DNA of 64,000 nt from CAZMHL01 sp045605445 (GCA_045605445.1 JAZUPZ010000006.1:1-64000), one strand, 5' to 3'; shown: positions 37,438 to 46,964, counted from the stretch's first letter. Notes: a model not told the origin generated them from the letters alone. Program-made: numbers and translations.

Positions 37438-38226
37438 ATGAAAATTATTGTTTGTGTAAAACAAGTTCCTGGTTCGAGCAATGTTGAAGTTGACCCGGTT
37501 ACAGGTGTACTGAAAAGGGATGGAGTACAAAGCAAAATGAATCCGTATGATCTGTATGGAATTGAAATGGCACTGACTCTGGCGGAGAAGTATAACGGCG
37601 AGGTTACAACAATTACTATGGGGCCTCCGCAGGCTAAAAGTGTGATTATAGAATCAATCTGTATGGGTGCAAAAGGTGGAACGGTAATTTCTGACCGCAA
37701 GTTTGCGGGAGCTGATGTACTTGCGACTGCATACACCATTTCGCAGGGTATAAAAAAATGCGGTAACTTTGACATTATCATCTGCGGAAAGCAGACCACC
37801 GACGGTGACACTGCACAGGTCGGTGCCGAGGTTTCGGAATTTCTTGATATTCCGAATGTTGCAAATGTTATATCGGTCGATGAAATCTCTGATGGAAAGG
37901 TATATCTCACAGCATCACTTGATAACAAGATTGTGAAGATGTCGGTCAAAACACCCTGCCTTATCTCGGTAGATGGTGATATTAATTCGCCAAGACTTCC
38001 TTCATATAAGGTAAAGCAGAGCGTAACGGATGAAATGGTAGAATTTTTGTCGTTTGCGGATTTTGATGACCAGAATTCTGACAATTACGGACTTCCCGGT
38101 TCGGCGACTCAGGTTGAACGGATATTTCCTCCCGAAAAGAATACAGAAAAGCATACAATTGATGGCGATTCAACAGAGCAGGCTAAAGAACTCTTTGGCT
38201 TGATATGTGATCGCAAACTAATATAG
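37438..38226 (+). CDS. etfB: Electron transfer flavoprotein beta subunit
   Basis: The flavin-binding small subunit of an Etf, 262 residues. MKIIVCVKQVPGSS opens the family, and DGDTAQVGAEVSEFLDIP is the nucleotide-binding loop. In bifurcating Etfs this subunit holds the bifurcating FAD and contacts NADH. The start at 37438 follows AAAAGGAG. It is the first of three genes (etfB, etfA, FAD dehydrogenase) in the order of the Acetobacterium woodii lctBCD genes. Confidence 0.93.
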   Translation: MKIIVCVKQVPGSSNVEVDPVTGVLKRDGVQSKMNPYDLYGIEMALTLAEKYNGEVTTITMGPPQAKSVIIESICMGAKGGTVISDRKFAGADVLATAYTISQGIKKCGNFDIIICGKQTTDGDTAQVGAEVSEFLDIPNVANVISVDEISDGKVYLTASLDNKIVKMSVKTPCLISVDGDINSPRLPSYKVKQSVTDEMVEFLSFADFDDQNSDNYGLPGSATQVERIFPPEKNTEKHTIDGDSTEQAKELFGLICDRKLI

Positions 38227-38239
38227 GAGGGATTTTCTA

Positions 38240-39436
38240 ATGGGAAAACTTGTTATAAACCAAGATAAAATTAATGCCGAAAAAGCAGAAACTCTTGTAA
38301 AACTTTGCCCGTTTGGAGCAATTTCATATTCAAGCAGTAAACTTGATATTTCATCGGCGTGTAAAATGTGTAAGATGTGTGTGAAAAACAGTGACGGTGC
38401 TATCAACTATGTCGAAGAAGTTAAAGCATCTGTCGATAAATCTCTCTGGAATGGTATATGTGTGTATGTAGACCATTGTGGCGATAGGATACACCGCGTT
38501 ACATATGAACTTTGCGGAAAAGCACAGGAACTTGCAGAGGTTACGGGTCATCCTGTATATGCTTTGGTTATTGGCAATAACATCGGAGACAGCACCGAAA
38601 AACTATTGCATTATGGAGTTGACAAGGTGTTTGTTTATGATAATCCTGCATTTGAGAATTTCAAAATCGAACCATATACAGCAGCTTTTTGTGATTTTAT
38701 AGACAAAGTTAAACCTTCTTCAATACTTGTTGGGGCTACTAATCTGGGCAGACAACTTGCCCCAAGGGTGGCGGCACGCCGAAGAGCAGGTCTTACGGCC
38801 GATTGTACTGTGCTTGAAATGAAAGAAAATACTGACCTTGTGCAGATAAGACCTGCATTTGGCGGAAACATAATGGCACAAATAATATCTACTGATACAA
38901 GACCGCAGTTCTGTACGGCACGCTATAAGGTTTTCAATGAGCCAAAACCTTCTGAGCACGCAAGCGGTGAAATTGTAAAGATGGATATAACAGATGTAAA
39001 TCTTAAATCCGATATAGAAATTATATCTTCGGAAAACAAACCTAAGGACATCGATATATCCGAAGCAGATGTAATTGTTGCTGTCGGAAGAGGTGCAATG
39101 AGTGAAAGTATGCGTGGGTATGCAAAAGAACTTGCTGACCTTTTGGGAGGTGTTGTTGCCTGTACAAGACCCCTTGTTGAGGGAAATATATACGATGCAA
39201 AGCATCAGATTGGCTTGTCAGGCAGAACTGTTAAACCGAAATTCCTAATATGCCTTGGCATTTCGGGTGCAGTTCAGTTTGCTGCAGGTATGAAAGCCTC
39301 TGATTGCATAGTGGCAATAAACACAGACAAAACGGCACCTATATTTGATGTGGCACATTACGCCATTGTTGGAGATGCAAATGAAATAGTACCTGATCTT
39401 ATTGATAGAATAAAGGAGGTAAAGGCAAATGTATAA
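38240..39436 (+). CDS. etfA: Electron transfer flavoprotein alpha subunit with N-terminal ferredoxin-like domain
   Basis: The large Etf subunit, 398 residues. Residues 1-60 add a ferredoxin-like domain with C23 in CPFGAI and C41, C44 and C47 in CKMCKMC, enough for one 4Fe-4S cluster. The C-terminal FAD domain is typical (GRGAMSESMRGYAKELADLL, then GISGAVQFAAGM and INTDKTAPIF). EtfA with such an extension is known from electron-confurcating lactate dehydrogenase complexes. It ends within the start of the next gene. Confidence 0.92.
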   Translation: MGKLVINQDKINAEKAETLVKLCPFGAISYSSSKLDISSACKMCKMCVKNSDGAINYVEEVKASVDKSLWNGICVYVDHCGDRIHRVTYELCGKAQELAEVTGHPVYALVIGNNIGDSTEKLLHYGVDKVFVYDNPAFENFKIEPYTAAFCDFIDKVKPSSILVGATNLGRQLAPRVAARRRAGLTADCTVLEMKENTDLVQIRPAFGGNIMAQIISTDTRPQFCTARYKVFNEPKPSEHASGEIVKMDITDVNLKSDIEIISSENKPKDIDISEADVIVAVGRGAMSESMRGYAKELADLLGGVVACTRPLVEGNIYDAKHQIGLSGRTVKPKFLICLGISGAVQFAAGMKASDCIVAINTDKTAPIFDVAHYAIVGDANEIVPDLIDRIKEVKANV

Positions 39437-40823
39437 CAAGGTTAATTCTGAAGATTTAATAAAACTAAAGGACATAGCAGGTGAGCATAATGTGATATTT
39501 GGTGATGATATAAACCTCGACTATGCACACGACGAACTCGGTGGTGTTGAAAGGGTGCCTGAGGTTCTTATAAGAGTACATACAACAGAAGAAATTTCTG
39601 AAATTATGAAGTATGCATATGAACGTACAATCCCTGTTACAGTTCGCGGAAGCGGTACAGGGTTAGTTGGTGCGGCAGTACCGGTTGAGGGTGGAATTCT
39701 TCTTGAAACGACACAAATGAATAAAATTTTAGAACTTGATGCAGACACCTTAACCGTAACGGTTCAGCCGGGCGTCCTTTTGATGGAACTTGCGACCTTC
39801 TGCGAAGAAAATGATTTTCTTTATCCGCCCGATCCAGGGGAAAAGTCTGCTACAATCGGTGGAAATATCTCAACGAATGCGGGTGGTATGAGAGCAGTAA
39901 AATACGGCGTTACAAGAGATTATGTCAGAGGTCTTACTGTTGTTACACCAAACGGAGAAATCATGAAGCTTGGCGGAAAAATTGCAAAGAACAGCTCGGG
40001 GTATAGCTTAAAAGACCTCGTTATAGGTTCAGAAGGAACGCTTTGCATCATAACAGAAGCAATCTTAAAACTTGTTCCCTTGCCGAAAGTGTCTGTAAGC
40101 CTTTTGGTTCCTTTTCCCGATATGAAAAGTGCCATTGAAGCCGTACCAAAGATTTTTGGTTCAAAGATAACGCCAACAGCAATTGAATATATGTCAAGGG
40201 ATACAATACTTTTTTCGGAGGACTATCTTGGTAAGAAATTTCCCGATACAAAAAACGACGCATATATTCTCCTTACATTTGACGGGAATACAGACGAGCA
40301 AGTTGATGATGACATGAAGGTAGTTGCAGATTTGTGTCTTGAGATCGGTGCTCTTGATGTATATATTGTTGATACAGAAGAACGCAAAAAGGCGGTTTGG
40401 TCTGCCCGTGGCGCATTTTTGGAGGCAATTAAGGCGTCTACAACCGAAATGGATGAGTGCGATGTGGTTGTGCCGGTAAACAAAATCGATGCTTTCATCA
40501 AGTTCACCCATCAGCTTTCCGCTGAAATGAATGTGAGAATTCCAAGTTTCGGACACGCAGGTGATGGAAATCTTCACATCTATATCTGCCGTGATGGCAT
40601 GGATGATCAAAAATGGGAAGAAGTTCTCAATGCCTGCTTTGACCTTATGTATAAAAAGGCAGAGGAAATGGGAGGGCTTGTTTCTGGTGAGCACGGCATA
40701 GGTTATGCGAAAAAAGGATATCTAAAAAAACAGTACGGCACATCACAAATTGAATTGATGAAAGGGATTAAAAGTGTTTTTGACCCTAAAAATATATTAA
40801 ATCCGGGGAAGATCTGTTTTTAA
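39429..40823 (+). CDS. FAD-linked D-2-hydroxyacid dehydrogenase (LctD/GlcD-like)
   Basis: Oxidises lactate or a related 2-hydroxyacid and passes electrons to the Etf. TVRGSGTGLVGAAVPVEGG and EKSATIGGNISTNAGG form the VAO-type FAD site; the C-terminal GHAGDGNLH and GLVSGEHGIGYAKK blocks hold the substrate and metal residues. The length of 464 residues is usual for the family. It overlaps etfA by eight bases. In A. woodii the equivalent trio drives lactate oxidation by NAD using reduced ferredoxin; glycolate or another hydroxyacid is possible here. Confidence 0.88.
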   Translation: MYNKVNSEDLIKLKDIAGEHNVIFGDDINLDYAHDELGGVERVPEVLIRVHTTEEISEIMKYAYERTIPVTVRGSGTGLVGAAVPVEGGILLETTQMNKILELDADTLTVTVQPGVLLMELATFCEENDFLYPPDPGEKSATIGGNISTNAGGMRAVKYGVTRDYVRGLTVVTPNGEIMKLGGKIAKNSSGYSLKDLVIGSEGTLCIITEAILKLVPLPKVSVSLLVPFPDMKSAIEAVPKIFGSKITPTAIEYMSRDTILFSEDYLGKKFPDTKNDAYILLTFDGNTDEQVDDDMKVVADLCLEIGALDVYIVDTEERKKAVWSARGAFLEAIKASTTEMDECDVVVPVNKIDAFIKFTHQLSAEMNVRIPSFGHAGDGNLHIYICRDGMDDQKWEEVLNACFDLMYKKAEEMGGLVSGEHGIGYAKKGYLKKQYGTSQIELMKGIKSVFDPKNILNPGKICF

Positions 40824-40865
40824 TAAAATAGAGTAATTCATCATGATACCTTCCAACCAACTAAA

Positions 40866-41000
40866 ATGAGTATAGAGTTATGTGGCGTGACTTTAAAAAA
40901 AGAAATTGGTGTATATATTTCCAACAGATTTACAAAAAAGGATATAAATGAAATCATTATTAATAACGAAAGAGTATTGTTTGACGGAGACTATGCTTAA
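40866..41000 (+). other. Very small ORF in a gene-poor gap, probably a remnant
   Basis: The gap 40824-41224 holds one 44-residue frame starting MSIELCGVTLKKEIG and ending LFDGDYA. It has no ribosome site, so I treat it as a possible gene remnant. Farther on are an imperfect palindrome TCAAGTTT-ATA-AAATTTGA (41033-41051) and a CAGGAA/TTCCTG hairpin near 41095-41115. None of these has a clear function. Confidence 0.25.
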
Positions 41001-41173
41001 AAGAAGGTATAATTCTATTGAATTTATTTGTGTCAAGTTTATAAAATTTGAGACATTAGTTTGCCGATAATAAATATTTACATATCGGGCAGGAAAATGT
41101 ATTATTCCTGCGAGTTCTGATGAAAAATGTTCGGGTGAATTTAGTGGGGCCTATTATTTACTGTTCTCCTAAC

Positions 41174-41201
41174 TTGACAAAATCATATGTTAAAATAAAG
41201 T
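41174..41201 (+). promoter_or_regulatory. Promoter of the beta-glucosidase gene
   Basis: TTGACA (41174-41179) and TAAAGT (41196-41201) with a 16-base spacer, 24 bases before the GH1 start. The -10 box is weak. Confidence 0.45.
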
Positions 41202-41224
41202 GAAACCAAAAGCAGGAGGTTGCT

Positions 41225-42592
41225 ATGAGTTTAAAAAAAGATTTTGCGTGGGGTGTTGCCACGGCTTCATATCAAATAGAGGGGGCATACAACGAAGACG
41301 GAAGAGGTCTGAGTGTGTGGGACGTTTTTTCTCACGAGCCCGGAAAGGTTGACGAAGGTCATACGGGAGATATTGCCTGCGACCATTATCACAGATTTAA
41401 AGAAGACGTTTCCCTTATGCGTGAGCTTGGTATTAAGGCATACCGTTTTTCTTTAAGCTGGTCGCGTATTTTCCCCGGCGGCACTGGTAAGGTGAATGAA
41501 AAAGGAGTAAAATTTTATTCTGATCTTATTGATGAACTTATAGCAAACGGAATTGAACCCTACATAACTCTTTTTCACTGGGATTTACCTTATGAACTGC
41601 ATAAAAAAGGCGGTTGGCTGAATGGAGACTGTGTAAAGTGGTTTTCTGATTATGCTGCAAAAGTAAGTGAGCTTTATTCCGATCGCGTTAAGTATTTTAT
41701 CACTCTTAACGAACCCCAATGCTTTATCGGTCACGGGCATTTTATAGGTGTACATGCTCCGGGACTGAAGGTTGGTTATAAAGATATTTTTCAGATGTGT
41801 CACCATGTGCTAAAAGCACATGGTGCGGCGGTTATTGCACTTCGTGAAAATGCTAAAAAACCGATTAAAGTAGGTTATGCGCCTACTTGCGGTGTAAGCT
41901 ATCCTGCAACAGAAAAGAAAGAAGATATTGAAGCGGCAAGAAAGCAGTATTTCAGCTGCCCGCCAATTGGAAGTAACGTTATGTGGAACGTGTCCTGGTG
42001 GAGTGACCCTGTTATATTCGGTAAATATCCTGAGGACGGACTTCGTATGTACAAAGAATTCCTTCCTGAAATTACCGATGAGGATATGAAGCTTATCAGT
42101 CAGCCTCTTGATTTTTATGCACAGAATATCTATAACGGAGTTGCGGTAAAAATGGGTGAAGACGGAAATCCGGAAACTGAAAAAAGGTATGCAGGCTTCC
42201 CGAGAACCGCCATCAACTGGCCAATCACTCCCAAGGCACTTTACTGGGGACCAAAATTTCTTTATGAAAGATATAATTTGCCCATATATATAACTGAAAA
42301 CGGAATGTCAGCTCACGATGTTGTTTCCCTTGACGGAAAAGTGCACGACCCAAACCGTATCGACTTTATTGAAAGATATTTGCTTGAACTTGAAAAAGCG
42401 GCAGATGACGGCACAGATATAGCCGGATATTTCCTGTGGTCATTTATGGATAATTACGAATGGGCAAAGGGGTATACAGAACGTTTTGGAATTGTGTATG
42501 TGGATTATACCACTCAGAAAAGAATCCCCAAGGATTCGGCATATTGGTATAAGAACCGTATAGAAAAATACACTTCGTGTAAGGATGATTAA
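41225..42592 (+). CDS. bglA: Glycoside hydrolase family 1 beta-glucosidase
   Basis: Cleaves beta-linked glucosides or related disaccharides in the cytoplasm. The N-terminal FAWGVATASYQIEGAY is the GH1 signature; E163 in TLNEP is the acid/base and E358 in YITENGMS the nucleophile. The length of 455 residues is normal. No phosphate-binding signature of 6-phospho-beta-glucosidases was noted and no PTS gene is near, so it probably acts on unphosphorylated sugars. AGGAGG precedes the start. Confidence 0.95.
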   Translation: MSLKKDFAWGVATASYQIEGAYNEDGRGLSVWDVFSHEPGKVDEGHTGDIACDHYHRFKEDVSLMRELGIKAYRFSLSWSRIFPGGTGKVNEKGVKFYSDLIDELIANGIEPYITLFHWDLPYELHKKGGWLNGDCVKWFSDYAAKVSELYSDRVKYFITLNEPQCFIGHGHFIGVHAPGLKVGYKDIFQMCHHVLKAHGAAVIALRENAKKPIKVGYAPTCGVSYPATEKKEDIEAARKQYFSCPPIGSNVMWNVSWWSDPVIFGKYPEDGLRMYKEFLPEITDEDMKLISQPLDFYAQNIYNGVAVKMGEDGNPETEKRYAGFPRTAINWPITPKALYWGPKFLYERYNLPIYITENGMSAHDVVSLDGKVHDPNRIDFIERYLLELEKAADDGTDIAGYFLWSFMDNYEWAKGYTERFGIVYVDYTTQKRIPKDSAYWYKNRIEKYTSCKDD

Positions 42593-42634
42593 CGATAAGT
42601 TTTATCCTTTTAAAGAGATGTGTTGAGGTGAAAT

Positions 42635-43147
42635 GTGAATATAGAACTAAAACCTCTTATTGAAGAAGAAAAAGAAGATTTTGCAATAAGAAATAAAAGA
42701 GCTTTTGTGGAAATGATAACGGAGGAATTTGGTGAGCAGGATTTTGACCCTGTTTCTGATGAAGATGTAAAAAGACCGCTTGACCACCCGGATGCAAAAG
42801 CGTATAATATTGTCTGTAACAATAAAATTATCGGTGGAATACTGGTAAGGATTAACAATGAAACAAACCTTAACAGTCTTGAAGCTGTGTTTGTTGAAAC
42901 TGAATTGAGAGGTAAAGGGATAGGTGCAAAAGTCTGGGATATGATTGAAAAATTGTATCCTGAAACTGTTACCTGGGAGACTCATACTCCATATTTTAAT
43001 GTGAGTAATATTCATTTTTACGTTAATAAGTGTGGGTTTCATATAGTTGAATTTTTCAATCCTGCACATCCTGAACCTGATGATGAGGATATGCCGGGAG
43101 GAGTAATGTTCTTCCGCTTTGAAAAACAAATGAAAAAACAGAAATAA
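42635..43147 (+). CDS. GNAT-family acetyltransferase
   Basis: A 170-residue N-acetyltransferase; the substrate is unknown. The acetyl-CoA loop lies at VFVETELRGKGIGAKVWDMI (ELRGKGIG is the R/Q-x-x-G-x-G motif), and the C-terminal strand FYVNKCGFHIVEF is typical. The GTG start follows GAGGTG. It is 42 bases after the GH1 gene and 17 before the aminotransferase, so the three may be read together. Confidence 0.85.
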   Translation: MNIELKPLIEEEKEDFAIRNKRAFVEMITEEFGEQDFDPVSDEDVKRPLDHPDAKAYNIVCNNKIIGGILVRINNETNLNSLEAVFVETELRGKGIGAKVWDMIEKLYPETVTWETHTPYFNVSNIHFYVNKCGFHIVEFFNPAHPEPDDEDMPGGVMFFRFEKQMKKQK

Positions 43148-43164
43148 TTACCGGAGGTAAAAAT

Positions 43165-44358
43165 ATGGTATCACAAAAAATGTATGAACTTGGAAGTAAA
43201 AGAAGCGAAATTCGTGAGTTGTTTGAATACGGATTGAAGAGAAAAACAGAAATAGGTGCTGAAAATGTGTTTGATTTCAGCCTTGGAAATCCAAGCGTTC
43301 CTGCTCCGGAATGTGTAAAGGAAGCTCTGGCTGAGCTTGTTTTAAACACAGATCCCGTTGCACTTCACGGCTATACTTCTGCCCAAGGCGCTCCTGATGT
43401 ACGCAAAAGCTGTGCAGACTATGTAAATTTAAATTATGGTACAAACTATACTGCAGATAATTTTTATATGACAGTAGGAGCGGCAGCATCGCTGACAATT
43501 TCTCTTTCTGCAATTTCAGAAGAAAAAGGAGAAGTAATCGTTCTTGCTCCGTTCTTTCCAGAATATACAGTATTCATCAATCAGGCGGGAATGACTCCTG
43601 TTATGGTAAAGTGCCGCGAAGAGGATTTTCAGGTTGATTTTGAACTGCTTAAATCGGCTATAAACGAAAACACAAAGGCAATTATAATAAATTCACCCAA
43701 CAATCCGTCAGGCGTTGTACTTGCTCCAGATACAATTGAAAAACTTGCAAAGGTTCTTGATGAAGCTCAGAAAAAATATAATAAAGATATTTATGTGATT
43801 GCCGATGAACCATACAGAGAACTTGTTTACGATGCTGAAACAGTTGTGCCTTTCATTCCTAACTATTATAATAATACAATTGTTTGCTACTCTTTCAGTA
43901 AATCTCTTTCGCTTCCCGGTGAAAGAATCGGCTATGTACTTGTACCAAACACAGTTAATGACTGGAAAACCGTATATTTTGCAGTTTGCGGAGCGGGAAG
44001 ATCTCTTGGATTTGTTTGTGCGCCAAGCCTGTTTCAGAAAATTGTACCGAAATGTATAGGGAAAACAGCAGACATTTCAATTTATAAGAAAAACCGTGAT
44101 ATACTTTGCAATGCACTTTCAAAGTATGGCTATAAAGTTGCTCAGCCCGACGGAGCATTTTATCTGTTCGTGAAGGCTCTGGAGGATAATGCCGGTGCAT
44201 TCTGCGAAAAAGCTAAAAAGTATGAATTGCTTCTTGTTCCGGGGGACAGCTTCGGTTACCCGGGCTATGTAAGAATTTCCTACTGTGTTTCAACTCAGAT
44301 GATTGAAAAATCTCTTCCGTCATTTGAAAAGCTTGCAAATGAATATAAAAACTTATAA
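43165..44358 (+). CDS. PLP-dependent aminotransferase, class I/II
   Basis: A fold type I aminotransferase of 397 residues. The PLP lysine lies in CYSFSKSLSLPGERIGY; INSPNNPSGVV and VIADEPYRELVYD are the other cofactor blocks, and RISYC near the C-terminus carries the carboxylate-binding Arg. It resembles the aspartate/aromatic subgroup, but the amino acid used cannot be read from sequence. CCGGAGG precedes the start. Confidence 0.9.
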   Translation: MVSQKMYELGSKRSEIRELFEYGLKRKTEIGAENVFDFSLGNPSVPAPECVKEALAELVLNTDPVALHGYTSAQGAPDVRKSCADYVNLNYGTNYTADNFYMTVGAAASLTISLSAISEEKGEVIVLAPFFPEYTVFINQAGMTPVMVKCREEDFQVDFELLKSAINENTKAIIINSPNNPSGVVLAPDTIEKLAKVLDEAQKKYNKDIYVIADEPYRELVYDAETVVPFIPNYYNNTIVCYSFSKSLSLPGERIGYVLVPNTVNDWKTVYFAVCGAGRSLGFVCAPSLFQKIVPKCIGKTADISIYKKNRDILCNALSKYGYKVAQPDGAFYLFVKALEDNAGAFCEKAKKYELLLVPGDSFGYPGYVRISYCVSTQMIEKSLPSFEKLANEYKNL

Positions 44359-44428
44359 GGTGTCAGGTTAGAAAATAATATCTTATTCCAAACAAATATT
44401 TAATAAGAAAGTATTTACAAAATTGGTA

Positions 44429-44457
44429 TTGACAATGCCGAAAAATTGAACTATAAT
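44429..44457 (+). promoter_or_regulatory. Promoter of the dehydrogenase/malic enzyme operon
   Basis: A perfect TTGACA (44429-44434) and TATAAT (44452-44457) with a 17-base spacer. Confidence 0.88.
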
Positions 44458-44463
44458 AGCCTT

Positions 44464-44521
44464 GTGTGGAGATTTTGGAGTGCACTTATTTTCTTAACGG
44501 GGATAGGTGTACTCTTTTTTT
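44464..44521 (+). ncRNA. Short hairpin leader with terminator before the Ldh2-type gene
   Basis: Only about 15 bases after the predicted start, GAGTGCACTTA (44478-44488) pairs with TAGGTGTACTC (44504-44514), two pairs being G-T. The loop's TTTTC and GGGGA can extend the stem. Seven T follow at once. A strong promoter followed by an immediate terminator implies regulated read-through. A motif named ldh2 has been described in Clostridia; I cannot confirm that this is a member. Confidence 0.6.
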
Positions 44522-44551
44522 GAAAAATATTAAACTTTGGAGGTATATAAA

Positions 44552-45664
44552 ATGGCAAAAGCTAACGTAGTAGATTGGAAAACTATTACAGATTTCGTAG
44601 TCGATTCATTTGTAGGTTACGGAATCCCGAGAGAGGATGCTGAAATTTGCGCAGACGTTCTTCTTGAATCTGACAAGAGAGGTATTGAGTCACACGGTGT
44701 TAACCGTTTCAAACCGGTTTATCTTGACAGAATCAGAGACGGAATTCAGAACCCTGTTACAAACTTTGAAATAATCAAAGAAACACCCACAACTGCTGTT
44801 GTTGACGGTCACGACGGTATGGGTCAGGTAATTGGCTATAAGGCTATGAAAATGGCTATAGACAAAGCTAAAGAATATGGTATGGGTATGGTAGTTGTTC
44901 GTAATTCATGTCACTACGGTATTGCGGGTTACTATACTTCAATGGCTGCAAAAGCAGGCTGCGTTGGAATTACAGGTACAAATGCACGTCCAACCGTTGC
45001 GCCTACCTTTGGTGTTGAAGGAATGTTTGGTACTAACCCTCTTACACTTGGTGTTCCGACAGACGAACCTTTCGACTTTAACTTTGATGCAGCAAGCTCT
45101 ACTTATCAGAACGGTAAGCTCGAATATTATGCACGTATCGGCAAGGATGCTCCTGCAGGCGCACTTGTTACTCCTGAAGGAAAAGCTTATGAAGGTACTG
45201 CTGATGAAGCTCTTAAAGCTATGGCTCGCGGAGAAGCTGCTCTTTGTACACTTGGTGGACCAGGTGAAGAAGGTTGTGGCTATAAGGGCTACGGCTATGC
45301 TATGTTTGTAGAATTGCTCTCTGCAGCACTTCAGGACGGTAGCTACGGTAAAGCTCTTACAGGTAAAGATGCAGAAGGAAACAAAGTTCCTTATCATCTT
45401 GGACACTTCTTTATTGCTATTGATACAGATCATTTCTTAGGTGAAGATGTTTGCAGAAAGAAAGCAGGAGAAATCATCCGTGAAGTTCGCGGTGCTAAAA
45501 AAGCTCCTGATGCTGAAAGAATTTATTCTGCAGGAGAAAAAGAACACCTTGTTCGTCTTGCTCGTAAAGACGGTGTTCCGATCAATGAATCAGTACAGAA
45601 AGAAATCATCACAATCCGTGATGAACTCGGACTTACACAGTACAAATTCCCATGGGAGGACTAA
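44552..45664 (+). CDS. Malate/L-lactate dehydrogenase (Ldh2 family)
   Basis: An NAD(P)-linked 2-hydroxyacid dehydrogenase of the Ldh_2 family, unrelated to classic LDH/MDH. RGIESHGVNRF holds the catalytic His, GMVVVRNSCHYGIAGYY and GTNPLTLGVP are family blocks, and GYKGYGYAMFVELLSAAL closes the site. The 370-residue length is usual. The start at 44552 follows TTTGGAGG. It is three bases before the malic enzyme gene, so malate is the likeliest substrate, with lactate or other 2-hydroxyacids possible. Confidence 0.88.
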   Translation: MAKANVVDWKTITDFVVDSFVGYGIPREDAEICADVLLESDKRGIESHGVNRFKPVYLDRIRDGIQNPVTNFEIIKETPTTAVVDGHDGMGQVIGYKAMKMAIDKAKEYGMGMVVVRNSCHYGIAGYYTSMAAKAGCVGITGTNARPTVAPTFGVEGMFGTNPLTLGVPTDEPFDFNFDAASSTYQNGKLEYYARIGKDAPAGALVTPEGKAYEGTADEALKAMARGEAALCTLGGPGEEGCGYKGYGYAMFVELLSAALQDGSYGKALTGKDAEGNKVPYHLGHFFIAIDTDHFLGEDVCRKKAGEIIREVRGAKKAPDAERIYSAGEKEHLVRLARKDGVPINESVQKEIITIRDELGLTQYKFPWED

Positions 45665-45667
45665 TCA

Positions 45668-46840
45668 ATGGATATCAGACAGGAATCTTTAAAAAAACAT
45701 TATGAATGGAACGGTAAAATCGAAGTTATTTCCCGTGCTCCTATCAATTCAAGAGAAGATCTTTCACTCGCATACACTCCCGGTGTTGCAGAGCCTTGTC
45801 TTGAAATACATAAAGATGTAAATAAATCATACGAGCTTACACGCCGTTCAAATCTTGTTGCTGTTGTAACAGACGGTACAGCAATTCTTGGTCTTGGTGA
45901 TATCGGACCTGAAGCAGGTATGCCTGTTATGGAAGGTAAGTGTGCGCTCTTTAAGGCTTTTGCCGATGTTGACGCATTTCCGCTTTGTATCAAATCAAAG
46001 GATGTTGATGAAATCGTAAGAACAATTTATCTTCTTTCAGGAAGCTTCGGCGGAATCAATCTTGAAGATATCTCAGCACCACGTTGTTTTGAAATTGAAA
46101 AGAAACTTAAGGAAATCTGCGATATTCCGATTTTTCATGATGACCAGCACGGTACTGCAATAGTTGTTGCAGCAGCTCTTATTAACGCTCTTAAGCTTGT
46201 CAAAAAAGAAATCGGAGAAGTAAGAGTTGTTATCAACGGCGCAGGCTCTGCAGGTATTGCTATCGGTAAGCATCTTATGAATATGGGTGTTAAGAACCTC
46301 ACATTCTGTGACCGCTTCGGTATTATCTGTGAAGGCGACGAAAACAATAACCCTGCACAGGAAGAAGTTTCAAAGGTTACTAACCTTGAACACAAAAAAG
46401 GAACACTTGCTGATGCTCTTAACGGTGCAGACGTATTTATCGGTGTTTCAGCGCCAAACCTTGTAACTCCTGAAATGGTTAAATCAATGGCATCAGATGC
46501 TATTTTGTTCCCAATGGCTAACCCAACTCCTGAAATTATGCCTGATGTTGCAAAAGCAGCCGGCGCAAGAGTTGTAGGAACAGGACGTTCAGACTTCCCG
46601 AATCAGATAAACAACGTTCTTGCATTTCCGGGAATTTTCCGTGGAGCTCTCGATTGCAGAGCAACCTGCATAAATGAAGAAATGAAGGTTGCAACTTCTT
46701 TTGCACTCGCATCTCTTATTCCTGATGATGAGATAACAGAAGAAAATATTATTGCACCTGCTCTTGATAAAAGAGTAGCTCAAGTTGTTGCAGAAGCAGT
46801 AATCAAAACTGCTAAAGAAACAGGCGTAGCAAGAATATAA
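45668..46840 (+). CDS. Malic enzyme (NAD-dependent type)
   Basis: Decarboxylates malate to pyruvate with NAD(P). LAYTPGVAEPCLEIH, EGKCALFKAFADVDAFP and IFHDDQHGTAIVVAAALINA are the family signatures, and VVINGAGSAGIAIG is the cofactor loop. The length of 390 residues fits the short bacterial form without a phosphotransacetylase tail. It is co-transcribed with the Ldh2-type gene, giving an oxaloacetate/malate/pyruvate module. Confidence 0.95.
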   Translation: MDIRQESLKKHYEWNGKIEVISRAPINSREDLSLAYTPGVAEPCLEIHKDVNKSYELTRRSNLVAVVTDGTAILGLGDIGPEAGMPVMEGKCALFKAFADVDAFPLCIKSKDVDEIVRTIYLLSGSFGGINLEDISAPRCFEIEKKLKEICDIPIFHDDQHGTAIVVAAALINALKLVKKEIGEVRVVINGAGSAGIAIGKHLMNMGVKNLTFCDRFGIICEGDENNNPAQEEVSKVTNLEHKKGTLADALNGADVFIGVSAPNLVTPEMVKSMASDAILFPMANPTPEIMPDVAKAAGARVVGTGRSDFPNQINNVLAFPGIFRGALDCRATCINEEMKVATSFALASLIPDDEITEENIIAPALDKRVAQVVAEAVIKTAKETGVARI

Positions 46841-46854
46841 TTTAAATTAACAGT

Positions 46855-46888
46855 AAACAGAGTGGTTTTCATGCCGCTCTGTTTTTTG
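46855..46888 (+). terminator. Terminator after malic enzyme
   Basis: AACAGAGTGG pairs with CCGCTCTGTT around an eight-base loop and is followed by a T-run. Confidence 0.85.
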
Positions 46889-46964
46889 CAGACATATTAA
46901 AAAAGGTATTAAATAAATTATGTGATACAAAAACATATAAAAAGAAGGCATTTTTTGAAAAAAC

